Shown: in pieces, positions 1-6,569 of the stretch
Layout: each line of letters begins with the position of its first letter
Position numbering within the stretch: position 1 is the first letter of the stretch
Assembly: GCA_963607765.1 (NCBI GenBank)
Contig: CAVDDT010000002.1
Span: 1-16,775, forward strand
Direction of reading: 5' to 3'
Length of the DNA: 16,775 bases
Origin: Colivicinus sp963607765
GTDB lineage: Bacteria; Bacillota_I; Bacilli_A; Erysipelotrichales; Erysipelotrichaceae
The notes under the pieces: generated by a model
What the model saw: only the letters and a program-made list of their open reading frames with translations
Database searches by the model: none
Told to the model about the DNA's origin: nothing
Program-made: the position numbers and the translations under genes

Positions 1-128
1 AACAACGAATATAAGGCGGTGTTTGAGTTTGAGTCCTGTGTAAATTTTGCTAGTAATAAAGCAGGTATGATTGTTGAAGGTATCCGTTATAAGTTTGAGT
101 CCTGTGTAAATTTTGCTAGTAATAAAGC
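1..128 (+). CRISPR. End of a type II-like CRISPR array
   Basis: Two identical 36-bp repeats lie at 27-62 and 93-128, beginning GTTTGAGTCC and ending AATAAAGC. They are separated by one 30-bp spacer (63-92). Bases 1-26 look like the tail of another spacer, so the array continues off the left edge. A 36-bp repeat starting GTTT with 30-bp spacers is the usual geometry of type II (Cas9) systems; the repeat start resembles that of the S. aureus Cas9 group. The spacer before the first repeat ends in GTTTGA, so this hexamer occurs twice in tandem at the repeat border. No cas gene is present, so the subtype is inferred. The strand is also inferred, from the GTTT start and the rightward terminator downstream. 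Confidence 0.85.
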
Positions 129-219
129 GATTTTAAAAACAGCAGAGAGATGTTGCTATTACAAAATTAATATAGATTGATAATAAAGTTCCTAGCACAG
201 GCGCACTAAGTATACATTT

Positions 220-239
220 CCACTTTGAAAGTGGTTTTT
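220..239 (+). terminator. Rho-independent terminator after the CRISPR array
   Basis: CCACTT (220-225) pairs with AAGTGG (229-234) around a TGA loop and is followed by five T and then ATTTT. It would end rightward transcription coming from the array. The 91 bp between the last repeat (128) and this hairpin contain no ORF, but do contain a short stretch complementary to parts of the repeat (192-210; see findings). Confidence 0.75.
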
Positions 240-1191
240 ATTTTGCTTTATTGCTATAAGCCAATTCCATTCCAAGTAATTGTTTCTTATTGTTTGTATC
301 CGCTCTAGACAACGAATCATCTTGTTCAACTACTCTATGACATGGAATGATGATACATATAGGGTTTGAGTTTAAGATATCTTTTATATCTTTAATAGTT
401 ACATCATTTATTCCTTTTGCAGCTAATAATTCTTTAATGTCATAATAGGATATTACTTTGCCATAGGATATCTTGGATACAATATCTAATACTTCTTTTT
501 CAGTTTGACTTACATTCAATTTATAGGAAATAGAAAAGGAAGTTAGTTCTCCTTTAAAGTAAGCATCTAATTGTGTGGACAATGATTTAAATACTTGTAG
601 ATTAATTTGATTGCTATGTGGCTTGTTTTTGGTGAAATAAATAGAAGTTATTGTTATTCCATCTGTCTTAAAAACTAGGTTATCAAAATTAGATGGAGTT
701 AAGTAATAATATGTAAAATCATCTGCGTCTAATAGATATTTATAGGCTTTTGGTTTACTGATACCGATTTTAATAAAGTAAACAGCTATTCCAATTATTA
801 ATAACGTGGAACCAATTCCTACAAACATATAGTTTTCATATAGAATGATGATCGGAATTATTGATAAGACGCATAATAAGATTCCGATTATTAAATATAT
901 TCTTGATTTAGCTTGTTCATTTTTATATTCGATTCTAATGTTTTCTTTTTCTTCTTTTGAAAGAACTTTTAAGAAGAATGTTTCATTCATAAATGCTCTT
1001 TTAGGAAATACTGTTAGTATTAGTCCAGCTATCAATAACAAGAATTGTATAAATAATAAAAGACTGTTTACAAAGCGTAGATATAGTAGGGATGCGGCAA
1101 AGAATGATAATGATATAGCAAATATTACTAGCATCATTCCTAGTGCTATTTGTTTATCTCTTGTATATCTAGCTTCAATATATTCTTTCAT
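238..1191 (-). CDS. Membrane-anchored Ogt-like O6-alkylguanine methyltransferase
   Basis: This 317-aa protein has two parts. Residues about 15-62 and 95-143 form four hydrophobic segments, in two hairpins joined by a charged loop. From about 155 on it reads like a complete Ogt/MGMT protein. An N-terminal domain ends in the QLDAYFKGEL-type motif. The methyltransferase domain that follows has SYGKVISYYDI and the acceptor motif PCHRVV, with Cys284 as the predicted alkyl acceptor. Proteins of this family move an alkyl group from O6-alkylguanine in DNA to that cysteine. The usual RAVG arginine-finger stretch before NP is replaced by VTIK, and the GYAGG motif after the active site is lost, so DNA repair activity is uncertain. 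The start at 1191 follows TAAGGA with no spacer, and a TATAAT box ends only 6 nt upstream, so the message may be leaderless. The domain call is firm; the function of the membrane part is unknown. Confidence 0.8.
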   Translation of the reverse strand: MKEYIEARYTRDKQIALGMMLVIFAISLSFFAASLLYLRFVNSLLLFIQFLLLIAGLILTVFPKRAFMNETFFLKVLSKEEKENIRIEYKNEQAKSRIYLIIGILLCVLSIIPIIILYENYMFVGIGSTLLIIGIAVYFIKIGISKPKAYKYLLDADDFTYYYLTPSNFDNLVFKTDGITITSIYFTKNKPHSNQINLQVFKSLSTQLDAYFKGELTSFSISYKLNVSQTEKEVLDIVSKISYGKVISYYDIKELLAAKGINDVTIKDIKDILNSNPICIIIPCHRVVEQDDSLSRADTNNKKQLLGMELAYSNKAK

Positions 1192-1197
1192 TCCTTA

Positions 1198-1232
1198 ATT
1201 ATAATATAAGAATATGGTTAGCAAGGGCTAAC
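1198..1232 (-). promoter_or_regulatory. Promoter with palindromic operator-like site
   Basis: On the minus strand TATAAT lies at 1203-1198, 6 nt before the ATG of the Ogt fusion gene, with TTGCTA (1224-1219) 15 nt further upstream as a possible -35. The perfect palindrome GTTAGC-AAGG-GCTAAC (1217-1232) covers the -35. A repressor bound there would block the promoter. The box assignment is by eye, and the spacer is short. Confidence 0.45.
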
Positions 1233-1242
1233 TAAGATACTT

Positions 1243-1686
1243 ATGTTGGCATTTATTATTTGTGTGATGTTTACACTTATTGCGACAAGTGCAGTGGATA
1301 GAGTTATGAATAATTTGGGGTTTGCTAAGCTCATTATCCTGAGCCTATTATTGAAAGGCTTATACAATAAGGCAGGGTAAGTGGCCATCTATTATTATCT
1401 TGGGCATCATTGTTGGTTTAATTGTTAGACACGCTAATGGATGCAAAAGTTTTGCGGATGGATTTTTAACTTCTTATTTAATTTGGACGATAGTGGATTG
1501 GTATGATACTTTAGCGCTTGATTGTTTATGGTTTTGCCATAGTAAGAAATGCATAATACTAAAAACTAAGGATTTAAAGGATGCATATCAGATTATTGGT
1601 TCCATATTAAGGGTTCTTGTGTAGAAAAGCTTGTAGGATTGCCATCTTGTTTGATTGCGGGGATTGTAACTTTGCTTATTAAATAA
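1243..1686 (+). pseudogene. Decayed small integral membrane protein gene
   Basis: Three consecutive reading frames join into one protein of about 148 aa. Frame 1 runs from ATG 1243 (MLAFIICVMF...) to the stop at 1378-1380. A second frame continues from about 1370 (KWPSIIILGIIVGL) through TSYLIWTIVDWYDTLALDCLWFCHSKK to about 1590. A third frame supplies DYWFHIKG and a hydrophobic tail ending at TAA 1684-1686. The joined product, with DWYD, LDxLWFCHSK and DYWFHIKG, resembles a family of small uncharacterised membrane proteins of Firmicutes as I remember it. Two frame changes are needed, one near 1365-1385 and one near 1590, so the gene is most likely dead. The alternative is a pair of sequencing indels. 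No strong ribosome site precedes the ATG. The stop codon lies 1 bp from the 3' end of the opposing tRNA gene. Confidence 0.6.
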
Positions 1687-1687
1687 T

Positions 1688-1772
1688 TGGTGCACCAGAC
1701 AAGATTTGAACTTGCACGATATAATCACACGCCCCTCAAGCGTGCGCGTCTACCAAATTCCGCCACTGGTGC
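1688..1772 (-). tRNA. tRNA-Leu (anticodon GAG)
   Basis: Read on the minus strand, the 85-nt gene has acceptor arms GCACCAG/CTGGTGC, discriminator A and an encoded CCA end (1690-1688). The D-arm begins GCGGAATTTGGTAGACGC. The anticodon stem CACGC/GCGTG encloses the loop TTGAGGG, giving anticodon GAG, which reads CUC/CUU leucine codons. There is a class II-length variable arm and the T-arm loop TTCAAAT. All stems pair, allowing one G-U in the T stem. Confidence 0.95.
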
Positions 1773-1780
1773 ATGTCTAT

Positions 1781-1786
1781 ATTATA
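1781..1786 (-). promoter_or_regulatory. Probable -10 box of tRNA-Leu
   Basis: A consensus TATAAT on the minus strand lies 8 nt before the mature tRNA 5' end, so transcription would start almost at the tRNA. No convincing -35 box stands 16-18 bp upstream. Confidence 0.4.
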
Positions 1787-1860
1787 AATTAATTCTATGT
1801 AAGCGTTTATTTTTTAAAAAGGTCTTTTAAATTTTTTTTAAAGTGTTATTATACATACAT

Positions 1861-1935
1861 AAACGTCGTATAATCCCTTTAATATGGTAGGGGAGTTTCT
1901 ACATCGTCACCGTAAATGATGATACTATGACAGGT
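1861..1935 (+). promoter_or_regulatory. Purine (guanine-class) riboswitch aptamer
   Basis: The conserved purine aptamer core is present in order: GTATAAT, L2 with AATATGG, AGTTTCTAC in J2/3, L3 with CACCGTAAATG, then ACTATGAC. P1 is GTCGTA (1865-1870) with TATGAC (1926-1931), allowing one G-U. P2 is CCCTT-type (from 1875) with AGGGG. P3 is CATCGT/ATGATG. The base just before the P1 3' strand, equivalent to residue 74 of the B. subtilis xpt aptamer, is C at 1925. C here specifies guanine/hypoxanthine, while T would mean adenine. The aptamer lies in the leader of xpt, its best-known target. Confidence 0.93.
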
Positions 1936-1997
1936 GCTCTTTAAGAGTTAATTAACCTGTCTTAAACGATGTTAATTAACTTGAAAGGAGTTTTTTT
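1929..1997 (+). terminator. Riboswitch expression platform (antiterminator/terminator)
   Basis: Two exclusive folds can be read. The antiterminator pairs GACAGGT (1929-1935) with ACCTGTC (1955-1961) and takes bases from the P1 3' strand. The terminator pairs AGTTAATTAAC (1946-1956) with GTTAATTAACT (1971-1981) and extends through CTCTTT (1937-1942) with AAAGGAG (1984-1990, one bulged G). Seven T follow at 1991-1997. Ligand binding locks P1, removes the antiterminator and favours the terminator, making an OFF switch. The terminator's 3' arm contains the xpt ribosome site, so it could also hide that site. Confidence 0.8.
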
Positions 1998-2003
1998 ATT
2001 CCC

Positions 2004-2579
2004 TTGAAACTATTAGAAGAAAGAATTATTTCAGATGGTATCATTTTAGGTGGAGACATTTTAAAGATTGATAATTTTTTAAATCATCAAATGGATGTTG
2101 CCTTACTTGATGAAATGGGCAAAGAGTTTAAAAGAATCTTTCAAGATGCACAAATCAATAAGATATTGACTATTGAGTCAAGTGGTATTGGCATTGCGGT
2201 AGCTGCTGCAAGATATTTTGATAATTGTCCAGTAGTGTTTGCGAAAAAAGGAAAGTCTGCAAATATTGGTGGCGAAGTATTTGAATGTGTTGAAAGAAGC
2301 TATACTCGTGGTGTTGAATACCATGTACAAGTCTCTAAGAAATACTTGTCTAGTGAAGATAGAGTATTGATAGTAGACGATTTTTTAGCTATGGGTGAAG
2401 CCTTAAATGCGCTAATTAATATTTGTGATCAAGCAGGTGCAACTGTAGAGGGTTGTGGCGTTGCTGTTACAAAGTCTTATCAAGATGGTGAAAAGCGTAT
2501 TAAAGATAAGGGTATTAGAGTAGAGTCTTTAGCTAGAATCAAGTCTATGCATGATGGTCTTATTGAATTTTGTGACTAG
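2004..2579 (+). CDS. xpt: Xanthine phosphoribosyltransferase
   Basis: The enzyme converts xanthine and PRPP to XMP for purine salvage in the cytoplasm. The 191-aa protein matches the family length (about 190-194). It shows the FLNHQMD motif (25-31), the TIESSGI stretch (56-62), the PRPP-binding loop VLIVDDFLAMGEA (121-133) and the C-terminal RVESLARI typical of Xpt. It is the first gene behind the guanine riboswitch. The start is unusual: the TTG at 2004 aligns the N-terminus with B. subtilis Xpt but lies 13 nt after AAAGGAG. An in-frame ATT at 1998 has ideal 7-nt spacing and would add two residues. TTG is preferred here on family length. The transporter genes downstream run in the same direction with no strong terminator directly after xpt. 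Confidence 0.95.
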   Translation: MKLLEERIISDGIILGGDILKIDNFLNHQMDVALLDEMGKEFKRIFQDAQINKILTIESSGIGIAVAAARYFDNCPVVFAKKGKSANIGGEVFECVERSYTRGVEYHVQVSKKYLSSEDRVLIVDDFLAMGEALNALINICDQAGATVEGCGVAVTKSYQDGEKRIKDKGIRVESLARIKSMHDGLIEFCD

Positions 2580-2583
2580 TTTG

Positions 2584-2608
2584 GTTAATACAAGGAAACT
2601 TGTTTAAC
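2584..2608 (+). promoter_or_regulatory. GAAA-capped hairpin in front of the lipoprotein gene
   Basis: GTTAATACAAG (2584-2594) pairs with CTTGTTTAAC (2599-2608) with one bulged T, closed by a GAAA tetraloop. No T-run follows, so it is not a terminator. It lies just ahead of the ribosome site AAAGGGAG, where a 5' hairpin could protect a processed mRNA end. Confidence 0.5.
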
Positions 2609-2627
2609 AATATAAAGGGAGAGAAAA

Positions 2628-3890
2628 ATGAAAAAATTACTTGGTCTTTTATTAGTTTTACTAATGAGCGTGTCTCTTGTTGCTTGTTCTTCTAATGATA
2701 GTGAAGATAGCTCAAGCGATTCTGATTCTTCTGAAGAAACTTCTTCAGTTAAGATTGGTGCAATTATCCTTGGCGATGAAAACGAAGGATATAGTTATGC
2801 ACATATTGCTGGTATCAAGGCTGCCGCTGCTGCACTTGGCATTGATGAGAGCAATATTATTTGGAAATACAATATCGGTGAAACTCAAGATGTATATGAT
2901 GCTGCTGTAGACTGCATTGAAAATGGTGCTTCTTTAGTTTTATCTAATTCATATGGTCAACAAACATATATGCAACAAGTTGCTAGTGAATATCCTGAAG
3001 TAACTATTATCGCTGTTACTGGTGATACTGCTGCTATTTCTGGTTTAAGCAACTTCCACAATGCTTTCAACAAAGTATTTGAATCAAGATATGTTTCAGG
3101 TGTTGTTGCTGGCTTAAAGCTACAAGAACTTGAAAACAATGGCGAGCTTGTTGAAGCTAACTACAATGAAGATGGTGAAGTTAAGATTGGTTATGTTGGT
3201 GCTTATCCTTATTCAGAAGTTGTATCTGGTTTTACTGCTTTCTATTTAGGTGTTAAATCAGTTTATGAAAACGTTCATATGTATGTTGAATATACAAACT
3301 CTTGGTCAGATCTTACTGCTGAGGGAACTGTTGCTGATGATTTAATGTCACAAGGTTGTGTAATTATTTCTCAACATGCTGATACTACTGGTGCTCCAAG
3401 TACTGTACAAAGCAATAATGATTCTAACAAGTATGGCTTTAATGCTTATTCAGTTGGCTACAACATTTCAATGTTAGATGTTGCTCCAACTGCTGCATTA
3501 ACTAGTGCTAGTGCTAATTGGGAAGTATTCTATGAATATGCATTCTCTTGCCTATTAAATGGTACTGAAATGTCTACTGATTGGGCTGAGGGTTATGAAA
3601 CTGGTGCTGTAGCTATTACTGAACTTGGTGAAAGTTGTGCTGAGGGTACTGCTGATAAGGTTGCTGAAGTTGAAGCTGCTTTAGCTGATGGTAGTTTAAA
3701 TGTATTTGATGTTTCTACATTCACTTATGATGGTGTAAATCCAACTAGTATGTTAGGTGATGTTGATGCTGACTTTACTCCTGAAACAGAGTGCGTAAGT
3801 GATGGTTACTTCCATGAATCAGAATTCAGAAGTGCTCCTTATTTCCCTAATGCTACTTTAATTGATGGTATTACTGCTGTTTCTGAATAA
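2628..3890 (+). CDS. nupN: Bmp/PnrA-family purine nucleoside-binding lipoprotein
   Basis: This is the solute-binding part of a nucleoside ABC importer, tethered outside the membrane. The 420-aa protein starts with a lipoprotein signal ending in LVAC (lipidated Cys20), then a Ser/Asp/Glu-rich linker to about residue 38. The Bmp fold starts at VKIGAIILG and includes GIKAAAAALG, ENGASLVLSNSYGQQ, YPEVTIIAVTGD and KIGYVGAYPYSEVVSGFTAFYLGVKS, all usual for the BmpA/PnrA/NupN family. The ribosome site AAAGGGAG precedes ATG 2628. The gene lies between xpt and the ATPase/permease genes in the nupNOPQ order. Ligands known in this family are purine nucleosides; the exact one here is inferred from the riboswitch and xpt. 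Codon use is strongly biased to GCT, ACT and GTT, consistent with high expression. Confidence 0.9.
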   Translation: MKKLLGLLLVLLMSVSLVACSSNDSEDSSSDSDSSEETSSVKIGAIILGDENEGYSYAHIAGIKAAAAALGIDESNIIWKYNIGETQDVYDAAVDCIENGASLVLSNSYGQQTYMQQVASEYPEVTIIAVTGDTAAISGLSNFHNAFNKVFESRYVSGVVAGLKLQELENNGELVEANYNEDGEVKIGYVGAYPYSEVVSGFTAFYLGVKSVYENVHMYVEYTNSWSDLTAEGTVADDLMSQGCVIISQHADTTGAPSTVQSNNDSNKYGFNAYSVGYNISMLDVAPTAALTSASANWEVFYEYAFSCLLNGTEMSTDWAEGYETGAVAITELGESCAEGTADKVAEVEAALADGSLNVFDVSTFTYDGVNPTSMLGDVDADFTPETECVSDGYFHESEFRSAPYFPNATLIDGITAVSE

Positions 3891-3908
3891 TTAAAAAACT
3901 AATATTTA

Positions 3909-3938
3909 AGCTACAGGACTAGTTCCTGTAGCTTTCTT
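3909..3938 (+). terminator. Intra-operon terminator or mRNA-stabilising hairpin
   Basis: AGCTACAGGA (3909-3918) pairs perfectly with TCCTGTAGCT (3924-3933) around CTAGT, followed by TTCTTAATTTTT. The T-run is broken, so partial read-through to the ATPase gene 16 bp on is likely. Such a hairpin would lower ATPase/permease output relative to the binding lipoprotein. Confidence 0.65.
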
Positions 3939-3954
3939 AATTTTTGGAGGGTAC

Positions 3955-5472
3955 ATGGAAAACGCTATTGAAATGGTGAATATCACTAAGAGATTTGGTG
4001 ATAAGGTTGTGGCAAACAAAAATGTCACAATGAATATCAGGCACAAAGAAATACTTTCTTTGCTAGGTGAGAATGGTTCTGGTAAAACAACGTTAATGAA
4101 CATGCTTGCAGGAATCTATTATCCTGATGAGGGACAAATTTTTCATGATGGTAAAGAGGTTAGTATTACTTCTCCTAGTGATGCGTATCATTTAGGCATT
4201 GGCATGGTGCATCAACACTTTAAATTAATTGATGTTTTTACTGCCTTAGAAAATATCTTACTTGGTTTACCAGGAAGTGAAAATGCTAAGGATGTTAGAA
4301 ACAAGGTTGAGGAAATTTGCAATAAGTATGGCTTTGAATTAGATCTTGATGAGAAGGTCTATAATATGTCAGTTTCAAGAAAACAAACTCTTGAGATTGT
4401 TAAGACTTTATATAGGGGCGCTGAAATATTAATTCTAGATGAGCCTACAGCTGTGCTTACTCCTCAAGAGACTAAGAAGCTTTTTAATGTCATTAAGAAT
4501 ATGAGAGAAGATGGCAAGGCTGTTGTTATTATCACTCATAAGTTAAATGAAGTATTAGAGGTTTCTGATAGAGTTACTATTTTAAGAAAAGGCGAATATG
4601 TAGGTACTATCGATACCAAGGATGCCAATGAACAAATTTTAACTGAGATGATGGTTGGCCAAAAGGTTACTCTTAATATTAATAGAGACTTAGTTGAAAA
4701 TAAGGAAAAAAGGCTTGAGGTTAAAAACTTATCTGTTACTAATAGTGATGGAAAACTTGTGGTTGATAATGCGACTTTTGATTTATATTCAGGTGAAATA
4801 CTTGGTATTGCTGGTATTTCAGGATGTGGCCAAAAAGAGCTTCTAGAGGCTATTATGGGTCTTCAAAAGGCAAATGAGAATTCTTCTGTAACTTATTATT
4901 CTACTGCCCATGGTACTCATGAACTTATTGGTTTATCAACTGAAAAAATCAGAGCCTTTGGTTTGCATTTAGCTTTTGTGCCAGAAGATAGACTTGGCAT
5001 GGGCCTTGTTGGTAATATGGGCATGACTGATAATGTTTTATTAAAAAGATATAAGAAGGGTTCTGGCCCTTTCCTTCATACTAAAAAGCCTCAAGAGATG
5101 GCTGAAAAGATTAAGGAGGAACTTGATGTTAAGACTCCTTCCCTTGAGTATCCACTTAGAAAATTATCTGGTGGCAATATTCAAAAGGTATTGGTTGGAA
5201 GAGAAGTGGCTGCTAAACCTACTGTTCTTATGACTGCCTATGCAGTAAGAGGACTTGATATTAATACTTCCTATACTATTTACAATCTTTTAAATGATGA
5301 GAAGAAAAAAGGCGTTGCGGTCATTTATGTAGGTGAGGACCTAGATGTTTTAATGGCCTTGTCTGATCGAATTCTTGTTATGTGTGATGGACATGTTAAT
5401 GGCATACTTGATGCTCGTACTTGCAGTAAGGAAGAGCTTGGTTATTTAATGACTAACTTAAAGGAGGCATAA
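3955..5472 (+). CDS. nupO: Nucleoside ABC transporter, double ATPase subunit
   Basis: This cytoplasmic subunit of 505 aa energises nucleoside import. It has two ABC domains. The first has Walker A GENGSGKT (38-45), Q-loop Gln87, Walker B ILILDEP (158-164) and a switch histidine in VIITHK. Its signature is eroded to SVSRKQ (139-144) where relatives have SVGxQQ-type sequence. The second has a non-canonical P-loop (GISGCGQKEL), an intact LSGGN signature (404-408) and AYAVRGLD in place of Walker B, with no catalytic glutamate. Pairing the first Walker A/B with the second signature leaves one competent ATP site and one degenerate site, as is usual for RbsA/NupO-type proteins. The ribosome site TGGAGGG lies upstream. 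The stop overlaps the next ATG (TAATG), with AAGGAGG just before it, so the two genes are translationally coupled. Confidence 0.92.
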   Translation: MENAIEMVNITKRFGDKVVANKNVTMNIRHKEILSLLGENGSGKTTLMNMLAGIYYPDEGQIFHDGKEVSITSPSDAYHLGIGMVHQHFKLIDVFTALENILLGLPGSENAKDVRNKVEEICNKYGFELDLDEKVYNMSVSRKQTLEIVKTLYRGAEILILDEPTAVLTPQETKKLFNVIKNMREDGKAVVIITHKLNEVLEVSDRVTILRKGEYVGTIDTKDANEQILTEMMVGQKVTLNINRDLVENKEKRLEVKNLSVTNSDGKLVVDNATFDLYSGEILGIAGISGCGQKELLEAIMGLQKANENSSVTYYSTAHGTHELIGLSTEKIRAFGLHLAFVPEDRLGMGLVGNMGMTDNVLLKRYKKGSGPFLHTKKPQEMAEKIKEELDVKTPSLEYPLRKLSGGNIQKVLVGREVAAKPTVLMTAYAVRGLDINTSYTIYNLLNDEKKKGVAVIYVGEDLDVLMALSDRILVMCDGHVNGILDARTCSKEELGYLMTNLKEA

Positions 5473-6569
5473 TGGAAAAGGTAAAAGAACCTAAATTTAC
5501 GGTTACTAAAAAAGACAATATTTCTTTATCTAAGAAAGCGTTGATTAAGGCTATTGCGATAATATTATCTTTATTTGTTAGTGCCTTATTCTTGTATTTT
5601 GTTACTAAGCTTGATCCAATTTCAGTGTATGTTTCAATGTTTAAAGGTGCTTTTGGAAGCTCTAGAAGAGCTTGGATTACGATAAGAGATACTGTTTTCT
5701 TATTGCTTGTTGCGGTATCTTTAACTCCCGCTTTTAAAATGCGATTCTGGAACTGTGGTGCAGAGGGACAGGTATTGATTGGTGGTTTATCAACTGCAGC
5801 ATTAATGATTTACTATGGTGATAGTATTTCTACCCCATTGTTGCTTCTTATTATGTTGGTTGTTTCATTTGTGTGTGGTGCTTTATGGAGCTTTTTGCCA
5901 GCTTACTTTAAGGCTAAATATAACACTAATGAAACATTATTTACTTTAATGATGAATTATGTCGCAATCCAACTTGTAGAATTCTTTGTTGATTTTTGGG
6001 ATAAGAAACAATCTCATTCGGTTGGAATTATTAATATGAATACTAATGGTGGATGGTTCTTTTCAATCGGCGGCAAACAATATTTGTTAAATGTAATTAT
6101 CGTACTTGTTATTTCTATAATTGTTTATATTTATTTAAAATATTCTAAACATGGCTTTGAACTTTCGGTAGTCGGAGAAAGTGAGGCAACTGCCGAATAT
6201 GCTGGTATTAATGTTAAAAAGACAATCATCAGAACAGTATTGATGTCTGGCGGCATTGCCGGAGTTGCTGGTTTTGTTGAAGTTGCTGGTATGTCTCATA
6301 CCATCTCTAAACAAACAGCTGGAGGTAGAGGCTTTACAGCTATTATTGTATGTTGGCTAGCTAAGTTTAATGTTATTTCAATGGCTTTTATCTCACTTCT
6401 TATTGTCTTTCTTGATAAAGGTGCAAGCCAAATTGCCAGTGACTTTGGACTAAATGAATATGCTTCTAGTATTATTACTGGCATTATCTTGTTCTTTATT
6501 TTAGGAAGCGAGTTCTTCATTAATTATCAAGTTAATTATCACAAAAACAAGGAGGTTAAACATGACTAG
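5472..6569 (+). CDS. nupP: Nucleoside ABC transporter permease 1
   Basis: This 365-aa inner-membrane protein has about ten hydrophobic segments. It belongs to the branched-chain-amino-acid/ribose/nucleoside permease superfamily (BPD_transp_2). Family marks include RFWNCGAEGQVLIGG in the first third, the NTNETLFTLMMNYVA segment, and the cytoplasmic coupling loop GESEATAEYAGINVKK followed by GGIAGVAG. The gene shares 1 nt with the ATPase gene and overlaps the second permease by 8 nt, a tight coupling expected for subunits needed in equal amounts. It would form the transmembrane pore together with the next gene product. Confidence 0.9.
   Translation: MEKVKEPKFTVTKKDNISLSKKALIKAIAIILSLFVSALFLYFVTKLDPISVYVSMFKGAFGSSRRAWITIRDTVFLLLVAVSLTPAFKMRFWNCGAEGQVLIGGLSTAALMIYYGDSISTPLLLLIMLVVSFVCGALWSFLPAYFKAKYNTNETLFTLMMNYVAIQLVEFFVDFWDKKQSHSVGIINMNTNGGWFFSIGGKQYLLNVIIVLVISIIVYIYLKYSKHGFELSVVGESEATAEYAGINVKKTIIRTVLMSGGIAGVAGFVEVAGMSHTISKQTAGGRGFTAIIVCWLAKFNVISMAFISLLIVFLDKGASQIASDFGLNEYASSIITGIILFFILGSEFFINYQVNYHKNKEVKHD

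Noticed and set aside
154..189. A degenerate third CRISPR repeat after position 128
   Set aside because: Only the last eight bases (TAATAAAG) match well; about 15 of 36 positions agree overall and the spacer would be 25 bp. Too weak to call.
845..1198. Rightward 117-codon ORF opposite the Ogt fusion
   Set aside because: It lies wholly antisense to a gene with clear domains, has no ribosome site and gives no recognisable protein. Other long antisense frames in the window were dropped for the same reason.
1861..1935. Adenine-class reading of the riboswitch
   Set aside because: The specificity base before the P1 3' strand is C (1925), not T.
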